A DNA stretch of 64,000 nucleotides from an uncultured Bacteroidia bacterium. GTDB taxonomy: Bacteria; Bacteroidota; Bacteroidia; Bacteroidales; F082. The notes beneath the pieces are model-generated. The model worked only from the letters and a program-made list of their open reading frames with translations. It made no database searches and was not told where the DNA came from. Location: positions 1 through 64,000 of the forward strand of contig CADCIH010000013.1 of NCBI GenBank assembly GCA_902801465.1, in the 5' to 3' direction. Positions 56,864 to 64,000 of this stretch are shown here, piece after piece (the first letter of the stretch is position 1; each line of letters opens with the position of its first letter). The position numbers were made by a program, and so were the translations under genes.

Positions 56864-56887
56864 GCTTCTTACTTCTTTCTTCTTATA
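56864..56887 (-). repeat. 7-bp-period tandem repeat (TTACTTC type)
   Basis: Units CTTCTTA, CTTCTTT, CTTCTTA lie between the outer-membrane barrel gene stop codon (56883) and its terminator. Confidence 0.6.
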
Positions 56888-57587
56888 AGAACTTGTAACC
56901 CACGGTGACCATGAACAAGCTTTGCTTGGTATTGTCGACGTTGGAGAAGTCGAAGTAGTTGTTCCAGCTGGCGTCGTTCAGTCTCCCAAACACTTTGCTC
57001 AGGCCGAAGTTGTAGTTGATATCGAGGGTGATCTTACCCAGGATGTCAGCGCCGAGGCCGGCTTGCATACCCCAAGCGATGGTCTTGGTGTCGAACACTT
57101 CTTTGTTTTCGTCAAGAGTGACTTCCTCACCTGTCTCGTCGTTGGTGATTTTGAAGGTCTTGTCAAACAAGGTAGTGCTGGCCAGGGTGAAGTTGGCGGT
57201 CGGGCCAACTTGGGCGCGAAGGGTGGCAACACCGAGGTCGAGGAACTTGATGCCGACCAAAACGGGTACTTGAATGTTAGCCTCGTTCAAGGTAAAGGTC
57301 ACGGTTTCTTCAGGAATCCATGTTTGGCTGGTGTTGGCCATGTCCAATGAGAAGATGTTTTGTGTCTTGAAATACATCACTTCAGGTTGGACGTACAGCA
57401 TGCCTAGTTCCACACGGCCAAAGAGGCCGAAAGTGAGGTGGTTCTGAAAACCAGCCTTGATGTCGGCTTGTTTGTAAGAAAGTTTGGGTGTTTGATAACC
57501 AACTTTGATACCCAGATCAAGGTCTTGGGCAAACACAGAACTACCAAAGACCAGCAGTACTGCGATGAGTAAGAAAGACTTTTTCAT
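56883..57587 (-). CDS. Outer-membrane beta-barrel (porin-like) protein
   Basis: 234 residues. Signal peptide to about residue 20 (SSVFA-Q). Mature part is an eight-strand-like barrel of the PorT/OMP_b-brl type (DLGIKVGYQTPKLSYKQ; LTFGLFGRVELGMLYVQPEVMYF; VPVLVGIKFLDLGVATLRAQVGPTANF) and ends with a terminal aromatic (TVGYKFL). Function unknown; likely an outer-membrane structural or assembly protein. Third gene of an operon after two OmpA-type genes; followed by a heptad repeat and a terminator. Confidence 0.83.
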   Translation of the reverse strand: MKKSFLLIAVLLVFGSSVFAQDLDLGIKVGYQTPKLSYKQADIKAGFQNHLTFGLFGRVELGMLYVQPEVMYFKTQNIFSLDMANTSQTWIPEETVTFTLNEANIQVPVLVGIKFLDLGVATLRAQVGPTANFTLASTTLFDKTFKITNDETGEEVTLDENKEVFDTKTIAWGMQAGLGADILGKITLDINYNFGLSKVFGRLNDASWNNYFDFSNVDNTKQSLFMVTVGYKFL

Positions 57588-57607
57588 TTTGATCGTTTTT
57601 TGATGAA

Positions 57608-58927
57608 TTAAGGATTAATGTCCTTGATAAGCGTAATGATCACACGACGATCGTATTTCGTCGGGTCGAGCTCATGCACACCGCCCACGGGTTCAATCTC
57701 AATTCTCGATTCCGGGACATCCAGGTTGAGCAATAATCCCTTGATCATACGGCAACGATTTTCAGCCAACTTCTGGTTGTATGGCGGAGTGGCAGTGGCA
57801 TCATCGCACGAACCTCTCAGATGGATTGTCAGTTTGTGCTCATTGGCGACAGTGGCAATCTCTTTCAGGTTGTACCAGTCTTCTTTATCCTTAAGCTGAT
57901 AGGAGTCGAGGTTGAAGAAGATGGAGAACGGGATGCTGACGAACTTGTTCTCGCTTTCGACGAATTGGATGATTGTATCGTAGACGTGGACGGGGTTGCC
58001 TTGGACGCTATCCAGCGTATTGGCCAGGTCCTTGATGTCGTTTTCGAGGTAATGGATTCTTTCCAGCAGTGAGTCGGACATGCCGTAGCCACCGATTTCA
58101 TAGATACGTTGACCACTTTCTTCCGTACCGCTGGGGTTCCAAGTGATACCCATGGCAATGGTATAGTTGAGATCGGCGATTCTGGGCCGAATCTCAGTGG
58201 TTTCGCTGCCAGGAATATCGCTGTTTCCACCATATTCATAACGCCAGGTATCGATTTTCCATTGTTGACCAGAGATCATAGTGGTAAAGGAAAGCTCGAA
58301 GTTGCGGTTCATCCTGAAGTTGTGCATGACGCCGCCGTTGAACGAAAGCTCGAAGTTGCGGGCTTCACCCTTAACGAGCGACTGGGTGACGAAGAAGTGC
58401 TCAGATACGCAAGCTCCTCCCATTCCAATCACAACGACAGGGGTGTAAAATCTCTTGTCGTAATAACCGAGAAACAGGTCGACAGGGCTCAACAAGACGT
58501 CGGCATGCAAGTTGTGATACATGAACGAGGTCTCGTAATATTCATGGACATAACCGTCTTGGATGACGGGGATGGGACGGGTCCTATCGACATAAAGGAA
58601 GTGGAGGCTAGTGAGGTTGTCGTGCCTACCGTTGATATAACTCTTTCCAGGGTTGACATCGTATGACAGGCGAAGGGCAAGGTTATGGGTAATCCATTTT
58701 CCGACAGAAACCCCACCACCGAACGAAGGTCCGTTCAAGGTGGTGAAGTTTCCGGCAGGAATACGGTCTGATCCTTGCCACCAGTTGATACTTCCGTTGA
58801 CTGTCACAAACCAGTTTTGGCGTAGTGTGGAAGCAAGGTAGCGAGTGCTGTCGCTGTCCCTGCCCGTGCTAGCCATACCAGTGATTGTGGCAAGCAGAAT
58901 AACGGTTGCAAGAATGATCCTTTTCAT
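57608..58927 (-). CDS. OmpA-family outer-membrane protein, paralogue 1
   Basis: 439 residues. Signal peptide (ending GMA-S). N-terminal barrel (YLASTLRQNWFVTVNGSINWW...), a short coiled-coil (SLLERIHYLENDIKDLANTLDS), and a C-terminal OmpA domain: VSIPFSIFFNLDSYQLKDKEDWYNLKEIATVANEH and KLAENRCRMIKGLLLNLDVPESRIEIEPVGG, which binds diaminopimelate-type peptidoglycan (family knowledge). It ties the outer membrane to the wall. Tandem paralogue of the next gene upstream, 40 bases away. Confidence 0.9.
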   Translation of the reverse strand: MKRIILATVILLATITGMASTGRDSDSTRYLASTLRQNWFVTVNGSINWWQGSDRIPAGNFTTLNGPSFGGGVSVGKWITHNLALRLSYDVNPGKSYINGRHDNLTSLHFLYVDRTRPIPVIQDGYVHEYYETSFMYHNLHADVLLSPVDLFLGYYDKRFYTPVVVIGMGGACVSEHFFVTQSLVKGEARNFELSFNGGVMHNFRMNRNFELSFTTMISGQQWKIDTWRYEYGGNSDIPGSETTEIRPRIADLNYTIAMGITWNPSGTEESGQRIYEIGGYGMSDSLLERIHYLENDIKDLANTLDSVQGNPVHVYDTIIQFVESENKFVSIPFSIFFNLDSYQLKDKEDWYNLKEIATVANEHKLTIHLRGSCDDATATPPYNQKLAENRCRMIKGLLLNLDVPESRIEIEPVGGVHELDPTKYDRRVIITLIKDINP

Positions 58928-58967
58928 TTTTAATTCAATTTTTGTTTTGGTTCAAATGTATCTCTGT

Positions 58968-60128
58968 TTACTTTGAGAATTGGATGAAGACACGACGGTC
59001 GTACTCGGCGGGTTTCAGGTCGCTGACACCACCGACGGCGTCGATAATGATGTTTTCAGCGGGAACGCCAATCTTCACGAGTTCATCCTTGATCTTGTTG
59101 CAGCGGTTCTGAGCCAGGGTCTTGTTGAAAGCGGCTGAAGCGGTGGCTGCGTCGCAGGTGCCTCTCAGGTTGACCTTCAGGTTGTGGTCGATGGCAGCCT
59201 GGGCAATCTCTTCAAGGTTGATGCGGTCTCTACCGTCTCTGAGTTCGTATGAACCCTTGTTGAAGAAGATGGAGAGAGGATAGGTGATGACTTGAGCTTC
59301 GCCGTTGACGATCTTCACGATGGTGTCGTGAGTGATGATGCCATTGCCGCTGTTGGCCAACTGGTCTTCCAGAGTTCTGATGCGACCATTGAGTTCGTTG
59401 ATGGTGTTCTCCTGCTCGGTGCAGTCAACTGCAGCGACTTGACCATCGGCGAGGTTGGCCACCTCGAAGGTACGGCCACCAAGATACCAAGTCAAACCAG
59501 CCATAGCTTCCAGGTCGGTGTGGACTCTGTAACGATAAGGATTCTGGAACTCATCGAAGCTCCATCTGGTGATGGTGGCTTGCAGGTCGATGTGGAAGTC
59601 GAGGCTTCTGCTCAGTCTGAAGCTGTTGATGATACCGCCATCGAGACCAAGTTCAAGAGCTGAACTGTTGGTGATGAAAACCTTACCACCTTCAACGTCA
59701 TAGCCCATGACACCCATACCACCATAAAGGTAGAGTCTGAAGAAACGGTCCATGTTCAAGCCAGCAAGGAGATCCATGGGGCTGAACAACATGTCAAAGT
59801 GAGCGTTTTTGTAGCTGAAGTAGCCAACAGTGGCTTCGTTGTGGTTCTTGGACGGATGGTAGTCGTAGGCGACTCTGAAGCCTAACATAGGAGTAACCAT
59901 CTTACCGATCTTGGCTGAACCGCCGATGAATGGTCCACGAAGCGGACCGAAGTCTCTCGGAACGAAGTCGTTGCTCTGGAAGAAGCTTCCAGTGACAGCG
60001 GCATCGATAAACCAGTTTTGTGTGGGCTTGCTGAGCAAATAACGGGTGTCGCCACCTTTTTTACCACCTGCAAAGGCCGTCACAGCTGTCATCATGATAA
60101 CGCAAAGAGTAACAATTGCTTTTTTCAT
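58968..60128 (-). CDS. OmpA-family outer-membrane protein, paralogue 2
   Basis: 386 residues. Signal peptide (ending AFAGG). Same order as paralogue 1: YLLSKPTQNWFIDAAVTGSFFQSNDF barrel, coiled-coil (TINELNGRIRTLEDQLANS), OmpA domain ITYPLSIFFNKGSYELRDGRDRINLEEIAQAAIDH with TLAQNRCNKIKDELVKIGVPAENIIIDAVGGVS. The two genes are clear duplicates with diverged barrels. First gene of the three-gene outer-membrane operon; a promoter box lies 63 bases upstream with an AT-rich leader. Confidence 0.92.
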   Translation of the reverse strand: MKKAIVTLCVIMMTAVTAFAGGKKGGDTRYLLSKPTQNWFIDAAVTGSFFQSNDFVPRDFGPLRGPFIGGSAKIGKMVTPMLGFRVAYDYHPSKNHNEATVGYFSYKNAHFDMLFSPMDLLAGLNMDRFFRLYLYGGMGVMGYDVEGGKVFITNSSALELGLDGGIINSFRLSRSLDFHIDLQATITRWSFDEFQNPYRYRVHTDLEAMAGLTWYLGGRTFEVANLADGQVAAVDCTEQENTINELNGRIRTLEDQLANSGNGIITHDTIVKIVNGEAQVITYPLSIFFNKGSYELRDGRDRINLEEIAQAAIDHNLKVNLRGTCDAATASAAFNKTLAQNRCNKIKDELVKIGVPAENIIIDAVGGVSDLKPAEYDRRVFIQFSK

Positions 60129-60191
60129 TGTTTGATGTTTTTAAGTGTTTATTTAATAATAAATAATAATTAGTGTTCTCGAAAATCGCTG

Positions 60192-60199
60192 CAAAATTA
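60192..60199 (-). promoter_or_regulatory. -7 promoter box of the OmpA operon
   Basis: TAATTTTG on the minus strand, about 63 bases before the first start codon, leaving an AT-rich leader. Confidence 0.5.
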
Positions 60200-60267
60200 C
60201 AATTTTTATTGTTCCCTCCGACAACAAAGGCGGGAAAACTTAAAAAAAATGTCAACAAAAGGCATTC

Positions 60268-61149
60268 TTAACGGTCGGAAAGACGGTCCAGGGTGTTTTT
60301 CACCAGCTTGTTGATGTATGGGTGGTAATCGGTGCAGAACTTTTCGCTTACCCGGTTGGCGATGACCGCACAGATGGTCATGCAGCGGTGCCCCATCATC
60401 TTGCCAAGGCCGTAAAGAGCCGATGACTCCATCTCGAAATTGCACACCTTCCATCCTTGATACTCAAAGGCTTCAATCTTATGGTTGTTTTCGGGATAGG
60501 CGAGTTTCATCCTGAGCGTTCTCCCCTGGGGGCCATAAAAACCTGGCGCCGTGGCAGTCATTCCCATGTAATAACCTTGACCAAGTTGTTCGAACAGTTC
60601 TTTGGAACCTTCCACCACATAAGGCATGGGAAGGTCTTTCGGGTAATCCATCTGTTCGATGAAGGCGTCACGCATGGCGATCTCGTTGACTTCCTTGTTC
60701 TTTTCGTAAAAATATAACAATCCGTCCAAGCCGATGGCGTAACGGGTGGCCACATAGCTGTCCTCCACTGGGATGTCGGCCTGCAAAGCTCCCGAAGTGC
60801 CTAGCCGGATCAGGTTCAAAGTGCGGTGCTCTGCCTTCGGCATGCGGGTCTTCAAATCGATGTTGGCCAGTGTGTCCAACTCGTTCATCACGATATCGAG
60901 GTTGTCGGTCCCCATGCCCGTTGACAATACGGTGATTCTTTTTCCGTTATAGTAACCGGTGCGGCTCCAGAGTTCGCGGTTCTGACGCTTGACTTCGATC
61001 TTCTCAAAGAAAGTGGAAATCATGTCCGCGCGACCAGGATCACCCACCAGAATGACATCGTCAGCCAGTTCTTCAGGATGAAGAGCGAGATGATAAACCG
61101 TTCCTTCGTTGTTCAAAACAAGTTGTGATGCGGGAATTGGTTGATTCAT
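60268..61149 (-). CDS. Nucleoside phosphorylase (uridine phosphorylase-like)
   Basis: 293 residues from ATG 61149, the most fitting start after a 44-base leader; a longer frame exists. NP-I motifs: DDVILVGDPGRADMI near residue 30, STGMGTDNLDIVMNEL near residue 92, RLGTSGALQADIPV near residue 130, and CNFEMESSALYGLGKMMGHRCMTI near residue 240 (conserved Glu-Met-Glu for ribose binding). Splits uridine or related nucleosides with phosphate to base and ribose-1-phosphate. Purine specificity cannot be excluded. Confidence 0.9.
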   Translation of the reverse strand: MNQPIPASQLVLNNEGTVYHLALHPEELADDVILVGDPGRADMISTFFEKIEVKRQNRELWSRTGYYNGKRITVLSTGMGTDNLDIVMNELDTLANIDLKTRMPKAEHRTLNLIRLGTSGALQADIPVEDSYVATRYAIGLDGLLYFYEKNKEVNEIAMRDAFIEQMDYPKDLPMPYVVEGSKELFEQLGQGYYMGMTATAPGFYGPQGRTLRMKLAYPENNHKIEAFEYQGWKVCNFEMESSALYGLGKMMGHRCMTICAVIANRVSEKFCTDYHPYINKLVKNTLDRLSDR

Positions 61150-61192
61150 AATGAATTGCTTTTTAATAAAAAGGATTTTTTGATAGAAACTG

Positions 61193-61200
61193 CAAAGATA
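61193..61200 (-). promoter_or_regulatory. -7 promoter box of the nucleoside phosphorylase gene
   Basis: TATCTTTG on the minus strand, 43 bases before the start codon. Confidence 0.5.
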
Positions 61201-61225
61201 CAACTTTTTTATCTAAACAAATCAA

Positions 61226-61233
61226 TAATTTTG
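61226..61233 (+). promoter_or_regulatory. -7 promoter box of the gldB gene
   Basis: TAATTTTG, 20 bases before the start codon. Confidence 0.5.
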
Positions 61234-61253
61234 CACGAGTAAACAGATTGCAC

Positions 61254-62270
61254 ATGAAACACCTGAAAACTATAGCCTTTTTTTCTTTTCTTGCGTTCGC
61301 CATCCTGCCGTGTTGTGGCCCCAAAACGCCTGAGTATAAAGTGAAACTGAACAATGCCAACGGGGTCGCCCCAGAGCTTGTGTTCCACCGTTATGAGGAT
61401 GTGTTGTTTAACTTGGATACTGCCCGTTTCCAGGAAGCGCTTATGGAGGTTCAGGACCAGTACCAACCGTTTCTCGGTGGTGACTTGACCGATCCGCTGG
61501 CAGTGAAATACCTGCGCGACTTTGCTGTCGACACCTTCAGCGTGGCTTTATACAATAAGGTAAAAAAGGCTTATCCCGACCTGAGCGAAGTGGAGGAGAT
61601 GCTACGAGAGGTGTATCGGCACTTCAACTATTATTATCCCAATATTTCACTTCCTACCCAAGTTTACACCTGTGTCTCAGGTATCGATCCCAACGTGCCG
61701 CCTGTAATATTTTTTGATGATGCCTTGGTGATCTCTCTCGACTGGTATCTGGAGGGCGACGACATTTATGAGCGTATTGGGATGCCGCAATACCGCGCTG
61801 AGCGTGTCGCCAAAGCAGGGCTGGCCAAAGATGTTGGCCAACAAATATACTTGGATTATGTTCAGCGGCCTCTCAAACGAAATAACCTGCTCGAGGAAAT
61901 GGTGGAGGCGGGAAGGATGTGCTTCTTTGTGGAAGCCATGTACCCGGAACTTACCGACGAGGTGCTGTTGGGTTATACGTCTTCGCAACTGCAGTGGGCT
62001 GAGGATTATGAGGGCGACCTTTGGGCTGACATGGTGGGAAACCAATGCCTCTATGCTTCCGACTTGGAAGTGTATCGAACCTTCCTGGCTGACGGACCCT
62101 TCACCAATGAATATAGCCATGAGGCTCCGCCTCGCCTAGGCGAGTTCGTGGGACTTCACATCATCCGTTCCTTCGTAACCGCCAACCCTGACGCTGCCTT
62201 GCCCGAGTTGATGGGGGCACGCGACCTACAGGCCATTTTCCAAGACTCGCATTACAAGCCAAAGAAGTGA
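61254..62270 (+). CDS. gldB: Gliding motility lipoprotein GldB homologue
   Basis: 338 residues from ATG 61254 (a TTG two codons upstream is less likely). Lipoprotein signal ending ILPCC. The mature part matches GldB: VELVFHRYEDVLFNLD-type opening (here APELVFHRYEDVLFNLD), FDVLPRYR-like region replaced by DPNVPPVIFFDDALVISLDWYLEGDD, EMVEAGRMCFFVEAMYP and the ending APPRLGEFVGLHIIRSFV. GldB acts with type IX secretion and gliding in Flavobacteria and is kept in many non-gliding Bacteroidales. This agrees with the T9SS sorting domain at the left edge. It ends directly against the convergent cinA-like gene. Confidence 0.87.
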   Translation: MKHLKTIAFFSFLAFAILPCCGPKTPEYKVKLNNANGVAPELVFHRYEDVLFNLDTARFQEALMEVQDQYQPFLGGDLTDPLAVKYLRDFAVDTFSVALYNKVKKAYPDLSEVEEMLREVYRHFNYYYPNISLPTQVYTCVSGIDPNVPPVIFFDDALVISLDWYLEGDDIYERIGMPQYRAERVAKAGLAKDVGQQIYLDYVQRPLKRNNLLEEMVEAGRMCFFVEAMYPELTDEVLLGYTSSQLQWAEDYEGDLWADMVGNQCLYASDLEVYRTFLADGPFTNEYSHEAPPRLGEFVGLHIIRSFVTANPDAALPELMGARDLQAIFQDSHYKPKK

Positions 62271-62762
62271 CTATAGCGAGGTGCGGATGGCTTCATGAAG
62301 CAGTTCGTATGCTCTCAGGGTGGCTCGTTTGATGACATTGCTGCGCCCGCCCCTGAAATGGCAAAGTTCGGAGATGGTCCCGTGCTTGCCGGCCACTCCA
62401 ATCCATACCGTGCCCACGGGAGTCTCCTCAGTACCACCGCCGGGACCCGCCACGCCTGTGGTGGCCACACCGAAGTCGGCCTCGTACAAATTGCGTGTGC
62501 CAATGGCCATTGACTCAACGACCCTGCGGCTAACTACACCGTCAGCCTCGATAAAGTCCTTAGGGACACCGAGCACCTTGGTCTTGGTTGGGGTGGCGTA
62601 GGTGACAGCGCCGCCTCTGAAGACCTCAGAACTTCCGGGAATAAGGGTGATCAAATGCGCGATGTTGCCGCCTGTGCAACTCTCAGCGGAGGCGAAAGTC
62701 ATGCCTTTGCTCTTCAATAAGTCGAACACTTTGCGTTCGATGCTTTCGGTGGTTTCTTTCAT
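62271..62762 (-). CDS. CinA C-terminal-type nicotinamide-nucleotide amidase
   Basis: 163 residues, the short form with only the CinA C-terminal (PncC) domain. Motifs: KGMTFASAESCTGGNIAHLIT (nucleophile Ser in SAESCTGG, near residue 27), SSEVFRGGAVTYATPTK, and TTGVAGPGGGTEETPVGTVWIGVA. It deamidates nicotinamide mononucleotide to nicotinate mononucleotide, recycling NAD. No spacer separates it from the convergent gldB end. A promoter box lies 18 bases upstream. Confidence 0.93.
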   Translation of the reverse strand: MKETTESIERKVFDLLKSKGMTFASAESCTGGNIAHLITLIPGSSEVFRGGAVTYATPTKTKVLGVPKDFIEADGVVSRRVVESMAIGTRNLYEADFGVATTGVAGPGGGTEETPVGTVWIGVAGKHGTISELCHFRGGRSNVIKRATLRAYELLHEAIRTSL

Positions 62763-62779
62763 GATTAAAGATTTTGACG

Positions 62780-62787
62780 CAAAAATA
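62780..62787 (-). promoter_or_regulatory. -7 promoter box of the cinA-like gene
   Basis: TATTTTTG on the minus strand, 17 bases before the start codon. Confidence 0.5.
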
Positions 62788-62850
62788 GTTGTTTTTTAGA
62801 AATATTTAAAAAAAATCAACGTGATTTTTTTAGTATATATCAAAATTATA

Positions 62851-62858
62851 TATCTTTG
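62851..62858 (+). promoter_or_regulatory. -7 promoter box of the yifB-like gene
   Basis: TATCTTTG, 25 bases before the start codon. Confidence 0.5.
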
Positions 62859-62883
62859 TTGTGTCAAAAAATAAATTAAAGTC

Positions 62884-64000
62884 ATGTTAGTAAAAACATT
62901 CGGATGTGCTATTATTGGCATAAATGCATTAATAGTTACTATAGAAGTTAATTCCGAAAAAGGAATTCAGTTTTGTTTGGTCGGTCTGCCCGACAATGCC
63001 GTGAAGGAGAGCTATCAGCGGATCAACGCCTCATTCTCGAACTTGGGTTACAAGTTCCCTAGGAAACGTATTACTATTAATATGGCTCCTGCCGATATCC
63101 GCAAAGAAGGGGCCGCTTATGATTTGCCATTGGCCGTTGCCATCATGGCGGTGTCGGAACAAGTGGACGTGTCGCAACTCGACCGCTATGTCATCATGGG
63201 CGAACTTTCACTCGACGGGAAATTGAACCCCATCCGCGGTGCGCTTCCCATGGCCATCCAAGCCAAGCAGGATGGATATAAAGGGATCATCATTCCTCAA
63301 GCGAATGCCAAAGAAGCCGCTGTGGTGGATGGTCTCGATGTGATTGGTGCCGATAATCTAAAGGAAGTGATCGATTTCCTTAATGGCAAGTTGTCACTCG
63401 AACCTGAGCGGATTGACATGGAAAGTCTGGTGTGCGACAATCATTATTCCGCCGATTTTCAAGACGTGAAAGGGCAAGAGAGTATAAAGCGCGCTTTGGA
63501 GATTGCTGCCGCTGGATCCCACAATGTCCTACTCATTGGAAGCCCCGGCTCGGGTAAGACGATGCTTGCCAAACGATTGCCCAGCATCCTGCCGCCCATG
63601 ACCTTGGCAGAGGCGCTCGAGACTACCAAGATCCACTCGGTTGCCGGACTCATGGGGCGTAACCAGACCCTTCTCACCACCCGGCCATTCCGCAGCCCGC
63701 ATCACTCCATCTCCGATGCAGGCCTTTGTGGCGGCGGCTCTTATCCGCAGCCAGGAGAGATAAGCCTTGCCAACAATGGAGTGCTTTTTCTTGATGAAGT
63801 CCCTGAAATTCAACGACATACATTGGAGATTTTACGTCAACCGATGGAGGATCGCGAAATAACTATCTCACGAGCTAAAGTCTCGGTGCGTTATCCCGCC
63901 AACTTCATGCTGGTGGCGGCCATGAACCCCTGTCCCTGCGGCTATTACAACCATCCCGACCGAGAGTGTGTGTGCAAGCCAGGCGAGGTCCAGAAATACC
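62884..64000 (+). CDS. YifB/ComM-family AAA+ ATPase (partial, cut by window end)
   Basis: First 372 residues only. Starts [30 protein letters not shown], then [43 protein letters not shown], the ChlI-type N-terminal domain. A Walker [11 protein letters not shown] is near residue 220 and the Walker B-like LFLDEVPEI near residue 300; a cysteine cluster begins near PCPCGYY. These match ComM/YifB, which promotes branch migration during natural transformation in some species. The C-terminus is beyond the window. Confidence 0.95.
   Translation, partial: MLVKTFGCAIIGINALIVTIEVNSEKGIQFCLVGLPDNAVKESYQRINASFSNLGYKFPRKRITINMAPADIRKEGAAYDLPLAVAIMAVSEQVDVSQLDRYVIMGELSLDGKLNPIRGALPMAIQAKQDGYKGIIIPQANAKEAAVVDGLDVIGADNLKEVIDFLNGKLSLEPERIDMESLVCDNHYSADFQDVKGQESIKRALEIAAAGSHNVLLIGSPGSGKTMLAKRLPSILPPMTLAEALETTKIHSVAGLMGRNQTLLTTRPFRSPHHSISDAGLCGGGSYPQPGEISLANNGVLFLDEVPEIQRHTLEILRQPMEDREITISRAKVSVRYPANFMLVAAMNPCPCGYYNHPDRECVCKPGEVQKY

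Overview
The window is chromosomal DNA from a member of the Bacteroidota, most likely an uncultured gut or rumen-type Bacteroidales. Evidence: a T9SS-type C-terminal sorting domain at the left edge, a GldB homologue, TonB-dependent receptors with carboxypeptidase-regulatory-like N-termini, glycoside hydrolases for pectin side chains, and about two dozen copies of the Bacteroidota -7 promoter box TAnnTTTG just upstream of genes. Both window ends cut genes (a T9SS cargo protein at the left, a YifB/ComM-type ATPase at the right). No rRNA, tRNA, CRISPR array or complete insertion sequence was seen.

Layout. 1-5.3 kb: end of a secreted protein, a small protein coupled to a 5'-nucleotidase lipoprotein, two cell-envelope proteins and an AGCS amino-acid:sodium symporter. 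5.3-14.7 kb: gltX, then a convergent four-gene RND efflux operon (lipoprotein, adaptor, pump, TolC), a compact YidE/AspT-like transporter and a DUF2147 protein. 14.7-18.8 kb: dnaK with a sigma54-like promoter, a 480-bp repeat-rich spacer with nested palindromes, a stand-alone GIY-YIG protein and an ORF6N-HKD fusion gene carrying three internal palindromes. 18.8-25.6 kb: an operon OxyR-like regulator/GNAT/omega-amidase/TadA, then TrkH, AlkD, an acyltransferase with an AbrB-like regulator, and a repeat-built beta-flower protein. 25.7-34.0 kb: pectin (rhamnogalacturonan) hydrolases GH78, GH28 and GH106. 34.0-37.5 kb: nitroreductase and a His/Cys-rich protein paired with a TonB receptor, probably for metal handling. 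37.5-42.7 kb: a four-gene overlapping operon LysM/SGNH/SGNH/MBOAT that looks like an envelope O-acylation machine. 42.8-50 kb: MATE pump, GH89, lipocalin-like lipoprotein, ROK kinase overlapping an exosortase-family gene, MscS and ribosomal protein L28. 50-57 kb: a TonB receptor and two aminopeptidase P genes flanking a solitary HTH-N6-adenine methyltransferase. 57-64 kb: three outer-membrane protein genes in one operon, a nucleoside phosphorylase, GldB, CinA and YifB.

The most striking signals are structural rather than single genes: (i) degenerate tandem repeats with a strict 7-bp period at about ten places, mostly lying exactly at stop codons or between stop and start codons of neighbouring genes, and also in frame inside GH78; (ii) a 91-bp palindromic element in frame inside GH106; (iii) a 165-bp nested imperfect palindrome downstream of the dnaK promoter region; (iv) three related palindromes inside the ORF6N gene. 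The best candidate for an under-described gene system is the LysM/SGNH/SGNH/MBOAT operon. Functions are assigned from recognised motifs by eye; no database search was run.
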